A stretch of DNA of 64,000 nucleotides, taken from positions 1,693,001-1,757,000 of the forward strand of contig NZ_AP019749.1 of the NCBI RefSeq assembly GCF_006740045.1, written 5' to 3'. The notes under the pieces were generated by a model that saw nothing but the letters and a program-made list of their open reading frames with translations, had not been told where the DNA came from and did no database searches. Shown here piece by piece: positions 52,563-60,498 of this stretch (positions within the stretch are counted from its first letter, which is position 1; every line of letters begins with the position of its first letter). Source of the stretch: Comamonas terrigena NBRC 13299 (GTDB lineage Bacteria > Pseudomonadota > Gammaproteobacteria > Burkholderiales > Burkholderiaceae_C). Position numbers and translations under genes: made by a program.

Positions 52563-53336
52563 TCAGCGGAGATTGCGCAGGGCGCGTTGGCAGATGCGCT
52601 GTGTGGCGCCGGTGGGGGCGTGTTCCAGCCATTGGGCGCAGGTGGCGCGCACCCAGTCGGGCTGATCCTTGGCTGCGTCATTGAGCCAGTTGGCGACCGA
52701 GTCCTGCACATAGGCGGATGGGTCGGCACGCAGCGCAGACAGCAACGGCAGCGCTTGGCCGGGCATCTTTTTGAGCGCGTCGATGTGGGTGCTCCACACG
52801 CCGCGGGGGCGCAGCACCTCGCACGCGAAACGCCGGATGCGCTCCGACGGGGCCTGCGTCCATGGCATCAGATGGGCCAGGGCTGTAGGTAACTCTGCCA
52901 CCAGGTACGGCCGCACGGCCATCCAGGCCCATTCGCGCACCCCAAAATGCGCGTCATCTGCCAGCGGGCGGATGGCGGCTAGCCGAGCTTTCACATCCAG
53001 TCCGGGCTGAGCGCCGATCATGAAGCACGCCCAGCCGCGCACCATGTCCGCGCCGTGTGCCTGGCACTGGGTGAGACCCTCTGTGCCCAGCGCCTCCAGC
53101 AGGATTGCACCGATGCGGGCCATGCGCTTGAGCACGCCCAGTTGGCAGGCGGCATCAATGGCGTGCAGCGCAGAAGGCGCCAGCCCCGGAAAGACCGCCC
53201 GTGCCAGCACGGCCTGATCGATGGCCAGGCATTCCGCCAAGGTGGCGCTTTCCAATTCCCCATGCGAGAGCGCATGCAGCATATCCCGGGGAATGTCGGC
53301 CGCGCGCGTTGCGCCGGTTCGGATGGTCTGGCTCAT
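52563..53336 (-). CDS. DNA alkylation repair protein, AlkD-like HEAT repeats
   Basis: A 257-aa, all-helical HEAT-repeat protein related to AlkC/AlkD DNA glycosylases, which remove alkylated bases. Helical repeat units are visible at LARIGAILLEALG, ARLAAIRPLADDAHFGVREWAWMAVRPYL, IRRFACEVLRPRGVW and LLSALRADPSAYVQDSVANWLNDAAKDQP, the last two close to the conserved Trp/Asp pattern. Its ATG overlaps the marR stop by four bases (ATGA). Start 53336 chosen for this coupling. Confidence 0.82.
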   Translation of the reverse strand: MSQTIRTGATRAADIPRDMLHALSHGELESATLAECLAIDQAVLARAVFPGLAPSALHAIDAACQLGVLKRMARIGAILLEALGTEGLTQCQAHGADMVRGWACFMIGAQPGLDVKARLAAIRPLADDAHFGVREWAWMAVRPYLVAELPTALAHLMPWTQAPSERIRRFACEVLRPRGVWSTHIDALKKMPGQALPLLSALRADPSAYVQDSVANWLNDAAKDQPDWVRATCAQWLEHAPTGATQRICQRALRNLR

Positions 53337-53827
53337 GGTGCGGTACTCGCCAGACGGCCCGCCACCTTGCCCAGCAAGCTGGTCAGCTGCTGGCGTTCGG
53401 TGGTGGACAGGTGGCCGAACAGGCTGGCGATCCATTGGCCATGCTGGGCGATGACGGTGCTGGCCAGCTGCTTGCCTTTGGGAGTCAGCCGGATGCACAG
53501 TGCGCGGCGGTCCTTGGCATTGGCGTGGCGTGCAACCAGTTGCTCGCGCTCCAGCCCGTCGAGCAGGCCGGTCACGGTGGCACGGGTGACCCCGGCGCGT
53601 TCGGCCAGCACGTTGGGTGCGAGCCCGTCAGGTGCCGCATCCAGCAGGAACAGCAGCACAAACCGCCCCTCGGACAGGCCATGGGGGGCGAGCAGGGTTG
53701 CACAGTCCCGGTCGATATGGGCCGACAGCGACAGCACCTGGAAGCACAGCTGGATGCCATCCACATCCGGCAGCTTGCGCCTTTGCGCTTCGTCGATGAG
53801 TGCCAGGTACTTCTGCTCCAGCTGCAT
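53333..53827 (-). CDS. MarR-family regulator
   Basis: A 164-aa MarR-type winged-helix repressor (VLSLSAHIDRDCATLLAPHGLS, then ERAGVTRATVTGLLDGLEREQLVARHANAKDRRALCIRLTPKG, quoted in part). It is the first gene of a three-gene set with the alkD-like and DUF6616-like genes, so a signal such as an alkylating or oxidising chemical may induce base repair. Start at 53827; a longer frame to 53866 is possible. The sequence upstream carries an inverted repeat typical of a MarR operator. Confidence 0.88.
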   Translation of the reverse strand: MQLEQKYLALIDEAQRRKLPDVDGIQLCFQVLSLSAHIDRDCATLLAPHGLSEGRFVLLFLLDAAPDGLAPNVLAERAGVTRATVTGLLDGLEREQLVARHANAKDRRALCIRLTPKGKQLASTVIAQHGQWIASLFGHLSTTERQQLTSLLGKVAGRLASTAP

Positions 53828-53829
53828 GG

Positions 53830-53856
53830 TTAGTCTGTAAATAATAAGGTGACTAA
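53830..53856. promoter_or_regulatory. Inverted repeat, probable MarR operator
   Basis: TTAGTC (53830-53835) and GACTAA (53851-53856) are inverted copies with a 15-base AT-rich spacer (TGTAAATAATAAGGT), immediately upstream of the marR start. AT-rich palindromes of this size are usual for MarR autorepression. Confidence 0.55.
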
Positions 53857-53975
53857 TTATATGCATGAAGCACGCTATGTGATCCAGTGGTTGACTGCCA
53901 CAAGTGCCTGAAGGCGAAGCGGGGATTTCGTCTCCAAGCCTTCGGAGTGCCGCAAGTGCCGCGAGAATCTGCCGA

Positions 53976-54809
53976 ATGTCCGACGTCCATCTCTTCGCAC
54001 CCTATCTCCAACGTTGGAGCGTAGAGGTGGCTGGTGATCCTTTCTCCACCCACACCAGTGATCTGCTGCCGGTGCGTCTCACAGGGGCGGGGCCAGGACG
54101 GCCTGCGATGATCAAAATCACGCGCAGCCTGGACGAGCAGATCGGCGGCCAAGTGCTGCAATGGTGGGGCGGTGAAGGCGCGGCGCGGGTCTATGCCCGT
54201 GACGAAGACACGGGAACGCTGCTGATGGAGCGTGCCATCGGCTCCAGGCATTTGCTGCGCATGGCTTTGGAAGGCGAGGATGATGCCGCGACGGCCAACA
54301 TCTGTTACGTCATAGGCCAGTTGCATGCCCAGAGATGCTCAGCACCGACGGACCAGCTGCAGTCGCTGGGACAGTTCTTCAGATCGCTGGCACCGATGGC
54401 ACAGCAGGAGGGGGGCCTGATGGCCGAATGTGCCATGGTGGCCGATGCGCTGCTGAGTGAACCACGGGAGCAGGTTGTGCTGCACGGCGATGCGCACCAC
54501 AGCAACATCCTCGATTTTGGCGGGCGTGGATGGCTGGCGATAGATCCCAAGTGCGTCATTGGGGAGCGGTACTACGACTACGCCAATGTGCTGTGCAACC
54601 CGGATCTCAAGACTTGTACCGACCCGCTGCGCTTTGCCCGGCAGCTCGATTTAGTCACCGGTGTCGGTGGTTTGGAATGCCAGCGCTTGCTCAGATGGGT
54701 GATGGCCCAGGCCGCGCTGTCGGCAGCCTGGTTCCTGGAAGACGGAGGGCGCCCCCAGGGCGAAAAGCAGTTGGCCGTTGCACGTCTGGCTCAATTGGCC
54801 CTGCGCTGA
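53976..54809 (+). CDS. Aminoglycoside 6-phosphotransferase / hydroxyurea kinase-family protein
   Basis: A 277-aa small-molecule kinase with the APH(6)/streptomycin-kinase family signatures: the catalytic loop VLHGDAHHSNIL (HGDxHxxN), and LAIDPKCVIGERYYDYANVL, in which the Asp binds metal. The N-terminal lobe contains PAMIKITRS with the ATP lysine and LLMERAIGS. Chromosomal members often phosphorylate streptomycin or hydroxyurea but many have unknown substrates, so resistance is not proven. No mobile element is seen near it. ATG 53976 chosen; divergent from marR. Confidence 0.82.
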   Translation: MSDVHLFAPYLQRWSVEVAGDPFSTHTSDLLPVRLTGAGPGRPAMIKITRSLDEQIGGQVLQWWGGEGAARVYARDEDTGTLLMERAIGSRHLLRMALEGEDDAATANICYVIGQLHAQRCSAPTDQLQSLGQFFRSLAPMAQQEGGLMAECAMVADALLSEPREQVVLHGDAHHSNILDFGGRGWLAIDPKCVIGERYYDYANVLCNPDLKTCTDPLRFARQLDLVTGVGGLECQRLLRWVMAQAALSAAWFLEDGGRPQGEKQLAVARLAQLALR

Positions 54810-55027
54810 GTCCCCTGTTCTGCCAACTGCATGGCCCTTTGTGGCTCTACACGGCGGGTGTTGCGCGTGCAGTAGTGGCGCAGACCCTGAAGGCGGCCAA
54901 GAAATGTCGTCATAAAGGCCGCCATAGAGGCCTGCGTTGGGTGGCTGTGAGCCATGGCTTCGGCAGGCTGTGGCTGGCGCGGCCCGTTGAAAATTTGGAC
55001 CGCGACCAAGAAGGGGGCGGCACCTCT

Positions 55028-56029
55028 TTACTTGATCTGCACCACGACTTTGCCTTTGGCGCGGCCTTGCGCAAGATACGCCAAGGCCTGCTGGGCCTGC
55101 TCCCATGGAAACACCTTGTCGATGACCGGGCTGATATGCCCGGCGCTGAGCAGTTCCCCAATCCTGTCCAGTTGCTCACCGTCCGGCCGCACAAACAGGA
55201 AGGAGTAGCCCACGCCATGCGCAGATGCCTTGCGGATGATCTTCCGGCTCATCAGGCCAAAAATCAGCCGGAGCACAAAGTTCAACTCCCGGGTGCGCGC
55301 AAAGGCGGCGTCCAGAGGGCCGATGAGCGAGATGATTTGCCCGCCCGGCTTCAGGATGCCGACCGATTTTTCCAGCGCATCCCCGCGGATGGTTCCCAGG
55401 ACCACGTGGTATCCGCGCAGTACTTGCTCGAACGCCTGGTTTGTGTAGTCAACCACTTCGTCTGCGCCCAGGTGCGTGACCAGGGGGACGTTTCCGGTGC
55501 TGGTGGTGGTGCCCACGTGGGCGCCCAGGTGCTTGGCCAGCTGAATCGCAAACGTACCAATGCCGCCGGAGCCGGCAGGAATAAACACCTTCTGACCTTG
55601 CTTCAGCTGGGCGCGCTCTTTCAGCGCTTGCCAGGAGGTTAGCCCCACCATCGGAACCGATGCGGCCTGCACGAAATCGAGATTGGCAGGTTTGGGTGCG
55701 GCCAGGTTTTGGGGGACCACCGCAAATTCGGCGAGCGATCCGGTTCCCTGGTCAAAGATGCTGGCAAACACTGCATCGCCGGGCTTGAAGCGCGTGACGT
55801 CGCGGCCCACTTCCACCACCACGCCCGCCAGATCGCTGCCCATGGTAGCGGGCAGCTGGAATGGGAGTACGGCTTTGAAGATGCCGGTCGTAATCATGTT
55901 GTCGATGGGGTTCAGTCCGGCTGCATGTACTTGGACCAGCAGCTCGTCGGGCTGTAGCGTGGGGCGGGGCAGCTCGGTGATGCCGATCTCTGGCGACTTG
56001 CCATAGCGTTGGAAGGTGAGGGCTTTCAT
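55028..56029 (-). CDS. NADP-dependent quinone-oxidoreductase-like enzyme (zinc-free MDR)
   Basis: A 333-aa medium-chain dehydrogenase/reductase of the zeta-crystallin/QOR type. The N-terminal GroES-like part begins MKALTFQRYGKSPEIGI, the cofactor site reads PAGSGGIGTFAIQLAKHLGAHV (Rossmann GxGGxG), and KVVVQIK closes the chain. The zinc ligands of alcohol dehydrogenases are absent. It probably reduces quinones or enones with NADPH. Starts 56029 (GGAACACC upstream). Apparently monocistronic; next to nemA-type reductase genes on the same strand. Confidence 0.88.
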   Translation of the reverse strand: MKALTFQRYGKSPEIGITELPRPTLQPDELLVQVHAAGLNPIDNMITTGIFKAVLPFQLPATMGSDLAGVVVEVGRDVTRFKPGDAVFASIFDQGTGSLAEFAVVPQNLAAPKPANLDFVQAASVPMVGLTSWQALKERAQLKQGQKVFIPAGSGGIGTFAIQLAKHLGAHVGTTTSTGNVPLVTHLGADEVVDYTNQAFEQVLRGYHVVLGTIRGDALEKSVGILKPGGQIISLIGPLDAAFARTRELNFVLRLIFGLMSRKIIRKASAHGVGYSFLFVRPDGEQLDRIGELLSAGHISPVIDKVFPWEQAQQALAYLAQGRAKGKVVVQIK

Positions 56030-56142
56030 GGTGTTCCAGCAGGTGGGTTGCAGAGGCTGCAGATGGGGAGGCACATGTGCGGCCTCCTACTTGGGCCGGT
56101 CTTCGGCGCCCTGGTGTTCCGGTTGGGGGCATCGGAGGGTTG

Positions 56143-56448
56143 TCACCGCACGAGGAGGGCGAGCACTTTCGGGACGAAGTCCTTGTGGCACGGGAAGATC
56201 ACTCGGTGGTCTGTATCGGGATAAAACTGTCGCTGGCGCTGGGCAGGCGTTTGGCCGGTTTGTACGGCGTACCCCTTGGCCAGGGCACGGGCCGCATCAG
56301 GCACACACAGCGCTGCGTGCTGCGTGCTGCGCGCGCCCATGGCACGGTTGCCGCCCACACGCCCACACGCCCACACGCCCACACGCCCACACGCCCACAC
56401 GCCCACACGCCCACACGCCCACACGCCCACACGCCCGCAGCATGGCAA
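56143..56448 (-). CDS. Doubtful ORF spanning the 8-base repeat array
   Basis: Minus-strand frame of 101 codons. Its first half is translated repeat (GRVGVWACGRVGVWAC), its last 55 codons give CVPDAARALAKGYAVQTG ... YPDTDHRVIFPCHKDFVPKVLALLVR, which reads like a real protein end, but GC at third positions is only about 70%, lower than in neighbours. It may be a remnant gene into which the repeat expanded, or chance. No ribosome site. Confidence 0.25.
   Translation of the reverse strand: MPCCGRVGVWACGRVGVWACGRVGVWACGRVGGNRAMGARSTQHAALCVPDAARALAKGYAVQTGQTPAQRQRQFYPDTDHRVIFPCHKDFVPKVLALLVR
56353..56436. repeat. Tandem array of 8-base unit GCCCACAC, about 10.5 copies
   Basis: Ten perfect copies from 56353 to 56432 plus four bases of an eleventh, in the intergenic region between the SDR gene (stop 56481) and the MDR gene (start 56029). 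The unit length is not a multiple of three, so any slippage would change a reading frame crossing it. Confidence 0.95.
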
Positions 56449-56480
56449 GCTGTTGCGGCGCGGGGCGGTGGAGAGCAGGA

Positions 56481-57269
56481 TCAGGCCTGTGGCTGGTAAC
56501 GCTCTGCGGCATGGGCCTGGCGGATGTCGGACATCAGGCCCTGGCGCGCCTGGTTCAGTCCATCCCAGCGCTGCGCGACATGCAGTGGTGGAATGGTCAC
56601 CAGTTCCTTGCGGTCAAAGCCCACGAGTGCTGCGTCCACAAGCTCACCGACTTCCATCACCTCCGGCAGGGTGTTGATGTCAACGCCGGAGCGGCTCCAG
56701 ATTTCCGTGCGGGTGGCGGCCGGCAGCACCGCCTGCACGTAGACGCCCTTGGCGCCCAGTTCCACATGCAACCCCTGTGACAGGAACAGCACAAAGGCCT
56801 TGGTGGCGCCGTAGATGGTCATGCCCAGCTCCGGCGCGAAGCCCACGACCGATCCGATGTTGACGATGGCGCCCTGGCCCGCTTGTGCAAAACGCGGCGC
56901 GACAGCGGCCGCCAGCCGGGTTGGCACGGTGGTGTTGAGCATCACCAGGCGGTCGATGCTGTCGGGGCTTTGCTGGACGAAGGCGCCGGATTGCCCCATG
57001 CCCGCGTTGTTGACCAGGATGCCGATGGAGGCGTCTTCGCGCAGGCGCGCCTCCACCCTGGCCAGGTCGGCTTGCTGGGTGAGGTCGGCGGGCAGCACAT
57101 CGACCGCGACCTGGGCTTCTGCGCGCAGGCGGGTGGCCAGCAGTTCCATGCGGGCCTGGTCGCGGGCCACCAGCACAAGCGGATGGCCGCGGCGGGCAAA
57201 GCGTTCTGCGTAGGTGGCGCCGATGCCGGAGGATGCGCCGGTGATGAGGACGGTAGGCAGGGTGGTCAT
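56481..57269 (-). CDS. Short-chain dehydrogenase/reductase (SDR)
   Basis: A 262-aa classical SDR: cofactor motif TGASSGIG at residues 10-17, NNAG in ILVNNAGMGQSG, catalytic Ser in NIGSVVG, and YxxxK in IYGATKAF. Rossmann fold; reduces or oxidises a carbonyl/alcohol with NAD(P)H. ATG 57269; no strong ribosome site. Lies downstream of nemA on the same strand (245-base gap), so it may share control with it. Confidence 0.92.
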   Translation of the reverse strand: MTTLPTVLITGASSGIGATYAERFARRGHPLVLVARDQARMELLATRLRAEAQVAVDVLPADLTQQADLARVEARLREDASIGILVNNAGMGQSGAFVQQSPDSIDRLVMLNTTVPTRLAAAVAPRFAQAGQGAIVNIGSVVGFAPELGMTIYGATKAFVLFLSQGLHVELGAKGVYVQAVLPAATRTEIWSRSGVDINTLPEVMEVGELVDAALVGFDRKELVTIPPLHVAQRWDGLNQARQGLMSDIRQAHAAERYQPQA

Positions 57270-57514
57270 GGTGGGATACCTGAGTGGGAGGGAAAGGACA
57301 AAGAACAGACCGGCTATCAGGTGCTTGTGCGATCAGACGGTCTGCTGGCGGCGAAGAAGTACGGTGGGCGGGCAGCACCCTTCCGCGCCACAGCGGCGGG
57401 CGCTGTAGCGGAGGGTGCTCCTGCGAGCGTTGCTGTAGTGGAGAGGGGCGTAGCGGGCAGGGACCCGGAGGCGGGTTCCTGCCGTGTGCTGCGTCGTACT
57501 GCCTGGGCCTGGGA

Positions 57515-58609
57515 TCAGGCCGTGGCTGTGGCTGTGTGTGCGGGGTAGTCGGTGTAGCCTGCCGCGCCGCCGCCGTAGAGCGTGGCCATGTGCATCGGGG
57601 CCAGGGGGGCGCCAGACTGCAGGCGCTCCACCAGATCCGGGTTGGCAATGTAGTCATGGCCGAATGCGACCAGGTCCAGCTTGCCTTGCTGCAGCCGGGC
57701 TTCGGCCAGATCGCGGGTGTAGCCGTTGTTGGCCATGTAGGTGTGCTTGAAGCGTGTGCGCAGAGCGTCGTAGTCGAACGGGGCGACATCGCGCGGACCG
57801 CCGGTGGCACCTTCGATCACATGCAAGTAGACGATGCCCAGTGCGCTGAGCTGTTCCACGATGTAGTTGTACTGGGGCTGCGGGTCGCTGATGGAGATGC
57901 CATTGGCCGGTGACACCGGCGAGATACGCACGCCGGTGCGCTGGGGGCCGATTTCCTTGGCCACGGCAGCCGTCACTTCCAGCAGCAGCCGGGCGCGGTT
58001 TTCCACGGTGCCGCCATAGGCGTCGGTACGGTGGTTGGCGCCGTCCTTGACGAATTGCTCCAGCAGGTAGCCGTTGGCACCATGCACTTCCACACCATCA
58101 AAGCCTGCGGCCATGGCGTTGGCGGCGGCCTGGCGGAAGCTTTCCACAATGCCGGGGATTTCATCCAGTGCCAGTGCGCGGGGTTCGGACACTTCCACGA
58201 AGCCATTGTTCACAAAGGTCTTGGTCTGGGCACGGATGGCGGAGGGCGCCACGGGCGCAGCGCCGGCGGGCTGCACGGACACGTGGGACACGCGGCCCAC
58301 ATGCCACAGCTGCACAAAGATCTTGCCGCCCTGGGCGTGCACCGCATCGGTGACGGCGCGCCAGCCGGCGATCTGCGCGGGCGTGTACAGACCGGGGGTG
58401 TCCTGGTAGCCCTGGGCCTGGGCCGAGACCTGGGTGGCTTCCGCAATGATCAGGCCTGCCGAGGCGCGCTGCGCGTAGTAGGTGGCCGCCAGCGGGCTGG
58501 GTACCAGGCCTTCGCCAGCGCGGTTGCGGGTCAGCGGGGCCATCACGATGCGGTTGGCCAGCGCCAGATCGCCCAGAACATACGGTTGGAAAAGCGATTT
58601 CTCAGTCAT
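57515..58609 (-). CDS. nemA: Old yellow enzyme-family alkene/N-ethylmaleimide reductase NemA
   Basis: FMN-dependent reductase of electrophilic C=C and nitro compounds, 364 aa, TIM-barrel. Diagnostic segments are IVMAPLTRNRAGEGLVP, FVQLWHVGRVSH, and the substrate-binding HGAN pair in VEVHGANGYLLEQF, then GAGG-free VRISPVSPANGI. A divergent TetR-family gene with a palindrome between them matches the nemR-nemA arrangement, where NemR releases DNA on electrophile or hypochlorite stress. ATG 58609. Confidence 0.9.
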   Translation of the reverse strand: MTEKSLFQPYVLGDLALANRIVMAPLTRNRAGEGLVPSPLAATYYAQRASAGLIIAEATQVSAQAQGYQDTPGLYTPAQIAGWRAVTDAVHAQGGKIFVQLWHVGRVSHVSVQPAGAAPVAPSAIRAQTKTFVNNGFVEVSEPRALALDEIPGIVESFRQAAANAMAAGFDGVEVHGANGYLLEQFVKDGANHRTDAYGGTVENRARLLLEVTAAVAKEIGPQRTGVRISPVSPANGISISDPQPQYNYIVEQLSALGIVYLHVIEGATGGPRDVAPFDYDALRTRFKHTYMANNGYTRDLAEARLQQGKLDLVAFGHDYIANPDLVERLQSGAPLAPMHMATLYGGGAAGYTDYPAHTATATA

Positions 58610-58676
58610 GTTGCATCTGCTCCAGGGGTGAAGAAGTTGTAATGATGATGAGCATAATCTAAATTGTCAAGACTTT

Positions 58677-58692
58677 GATGATGGTCATCATC
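58677..58692. promoter_or_regulatory. Palindrome GATGATG-GT-CATCATC, probable TetR operator
   Basis: Perfect 7-base arms at 58677-58683 and 58686-58692, spacer GT, between divergent nemA and the tetR gene. A partial second copy (AATGATGATGAGCAT) lies at 58641-58655. Confidence 0.75.
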
Positions 58693-58741
58693 TATGTATA
58701 GTCAAGGCATTTCCTGCAGGTGTACACCTTAGGGCAAAGCC

Positions 58742-59335
58742 ATGAAAACCAGCAAGGCACAGGCACAGGACAACCGGGCGCATGTCGTGCAGACAGCGTC
58801 CGCGTTGTTTCGCGAACGCGGCTACGACGGCGTGAGTGTGGCCGAGCTGATGGCGGCCGCAGGCTTTACCCATGGGGGCTTCTACAAGCAGTTCCGCTCC
58901 AAGGCGGATCTGATGGCCGAATCTGCGGCCTGTGGCATGGCACAGACCGCTGCACTGGCGGCGGGCATGGACCGGCCGGCCTTTGTGCGCAGCTACCTGT
59001 CGCGTGCGCACCGCGACACGCGTGCAGCGGGTTGCACCATGGCCGCCCTGGGGGCGGATGCGGCACGCCAGCCCAAAGCAGTCAGAGCCGCATTTGCCGA
59101 GGGCATCGAGCACCTGCTGCAGGCCCTGGAGAAAGAGGTTTCTGCGCCGGAGCAGACCGGGCCGGGCGTGGCGGGCGAAATGGGCGAGGTGCGTGCCCAT
59201 GCCATCGACACCCTGGCACACGCGGTCGGGGCTCTGGTCCTGTCGCGGGCCTGCCCGGATGATTCGCCTTTGGCCGACGAGATCCTGTCGGTGTGCCGGG
59301 ACCGGATGCTGCAGAGGCTGGCTGCGGCACCCTAA
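58742..59335 (+). CDS. TetR/AcrR-family regulator
   Basis: A 197-aa repressor with the TetR HTH at residues 12-60 (HVVQTASALFRERGYDGVSVAELMAAAGFTHGGFYKQFRSK, quoted in part) and a C-terminal ligand domain containing AGCTMAALGAD. A Cys in AAGCTM could sense electrophiles, as in some NemR-type repressors. Divergent from nemA; ATG 58742. Confidence 0.9.
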   Translation: MKTSKAQAQDNRAHVVQTASALFRERGYDGVSVAELMAAAGFTHGGFYKQFRSKADLMAESAACGMAQTAALAAGMDRPAFVRSYLSRAHRDTRAAGCTMAALGADAARQPKAVRAAFAEGIEHLLQALEKEVSAPEQTGPGVAGEMGEVRAHAIDTLAHAVGALVLSRACPDDSPLADEILSVCRDRMLQRLAAAP

Positions 59336-59431
59336 AAACCACCCAAGCCGCCATTCAAGACAAGGTCTGCGGCAGTGCGCGCCTCGGAGCCTCGCTGAGC
59401 ACCTGCCGGGCGGGGTAGCTACCGCCTGCGG

Positions 59432-59893
59432 TCAGGCGGCTGGCGCATCGTCCAACGCTTCATCGTCACCCAGCAGTTCGATGCAGGAGTCCAGCAGCGC
59501 ATGCAGCGCCACCACGCGTTCGCTGCCCAGTTGTTCGTTCAGCGCCAGCTGGGCGGCCTTCCAGGTCTGCTGCGCCTGGGTCTGCTTGGCGATGCCGGCT
59601 TCTGTGGCGCTGACCAGGCGGCTGCGTGCGTCCGCGCCGGCTCCCACGGTCAGCAAGCCAAGGGCCGCCAGCGGCTGGAGGTTGCGCGTCAGCGTGGAGG
59701 CATCCATCTGCATGCGCCGGGCCAGATCCCCCGGGCGTATAGGCCCGAGTTTGACCACATGGGACAGCAGCGAGTACTGCGTGATCTTCAAGCCCACGTC
59801 GGCGACAAAGCTGTCGTAGTGGCGCGTCACGATGCGGCTGAGCTGGCGCAGCTTGAGGTTGGTGCATCCCTGGGGCTTGATGGCGTTCTTCAT
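59432..59893 (-). CDS. MarR-family regulator
   Basis: A 153-aa MarR-type regulator: CTNLKLRQLSRIVTRHYDSF, then GDLARRMQMDASTLTRNLQPLAALGLL (recognition helix), then RLVSATEAG. The N-terminal Cys in QGCTN is positioned as in redox-sensing MarR/OhrR proteins, but this is only a suggestion. Start ATG 59893; the sequence upstream has two perfect palindromes shared with the divergent thioesterase gene. Confidence 0.88.
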   Translation of the reverse strand: MKNAIKPQGCTNLKLRQLSRIVTRHYDSFVADVGLKITQYSLLSHVVKLGPIRPGDLARRMQMDASTLTRNLQPLAALGLLTVGAGADARSRLVSATEAGIAKQTQAQQTWKAAQLALNEQLGSERVVALHALLDSCIELLGDDEALDDAPAA

Positions 59894-59901
59894 TTGATAT
59901 A

Positions 59902-59928
59902 TTGTAGATACAACAGTTGCAATTGCAA
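59902..59928. promoter_or_regulatory. Tandem perfect palindromes, probable MarR operator
   Basis: TTGTAGATACAA (59902-59913, two-base centre GA) and TTGCAATTGCAA (59917-59928, perfect) lie end to end, 15 bases apart start-to-start, between divergent marR and the thioesterase gene. The two differ in centre but share the TTGYA...TRCAA frame. Confidence 0.7.
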
Positions 59929-59952
59929 GTTTAAGCAATCAAGGAGACCGTC

Positions 59953-60498
59953 ATGACCATGGAACAGGTGATCGAACGCTGGCAGGTGGAGGAAGCTGCG
60001 GTACGCGCGCGTCTGGGGGAGGTGGGGACAGCGGCCCCCAGCGATGTGGCCCAGCGCTCAGGTATGGAAGTATTTGACGCCATCTTTGCCGGGGAACTGC
60101 CTCCGCCGCCCATTGGATTGACGCTGGATTTTGTGCCCATCCATGTGGCGCCAGGGGAGGCCGTGTTTCAGGGTAGCCCCAAGCGCCGCCACTACAACCC
60201 GCTGGGCACGGTGCATGGCGGTTGGTTTGCCACCTTGCTGGATTCTGCCGTGGGCTGCGCCATCCACGCGAGTTTGCCCGCAGGCAAGGCCTTCACCACG
60301 CTGGAGCTGAAGGTGAACATGGTGCGCGCACTGACCGATGGCGTGCCGCTGGTGCGGGCAGAAGGAAAGGTGATCCATGTGGGCCGCCAGGTGGCCACCG
60401 CAGAAGGGCGCATCGTGGGGCCCGATGGCAAGCTGTACGCGCATGCGACCACGACCTGCCTGATCTTTGACCATCCGGTTGGCAAGCAGCCGTCCTGA
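59953..60498 (+). CDS. PaaI-family (hotdog) thioesterase
   Basis: A 181-aa hotdog-fold acyl-CoA thioesterase. The family motif is HYNPLGTVHGGWFATLLDSAVGCAI, with the HGG active-site turn, and SLPAGKAFTTLELKVNMVRAL follows as the next strand. A long N-terminal helix precedes the domain. AAGGAG is well placed before the ATG. Regulated probably by the divergent MarR. Substrate unknown; phenylacetyl-CoA-like or medium acyl-CoAs are typical. Confidence 0.88.
   Translation: MTMEQVIERWQVEEAAVRARLGEVGTAAPSDVAQRSGMEVFDAIFAGELPPPPIGLTLDFVPIHVAPGEAVFQGSPKRRHYNPLGTVHGGWFATLLDSAVGCAIHASLPAGKAFTTLELKVNMVRALTDGVPLVRAEGKVIHVGRQVATAEGRIVGPDGKLYAHATTTCLIFDHPVGKQPS

Noticed and set aside
56353..56436. CRISPR-like array
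   Set aside because: Direct 8-base unit without spacers; a microsatellite, not CRISPR.
56016..56780. 254-codon plus-strand frame containing PTRPHAHT repeats
   Set aside because: Translated tandem repeat, antisense to SDR at its right end, no ribosome site.
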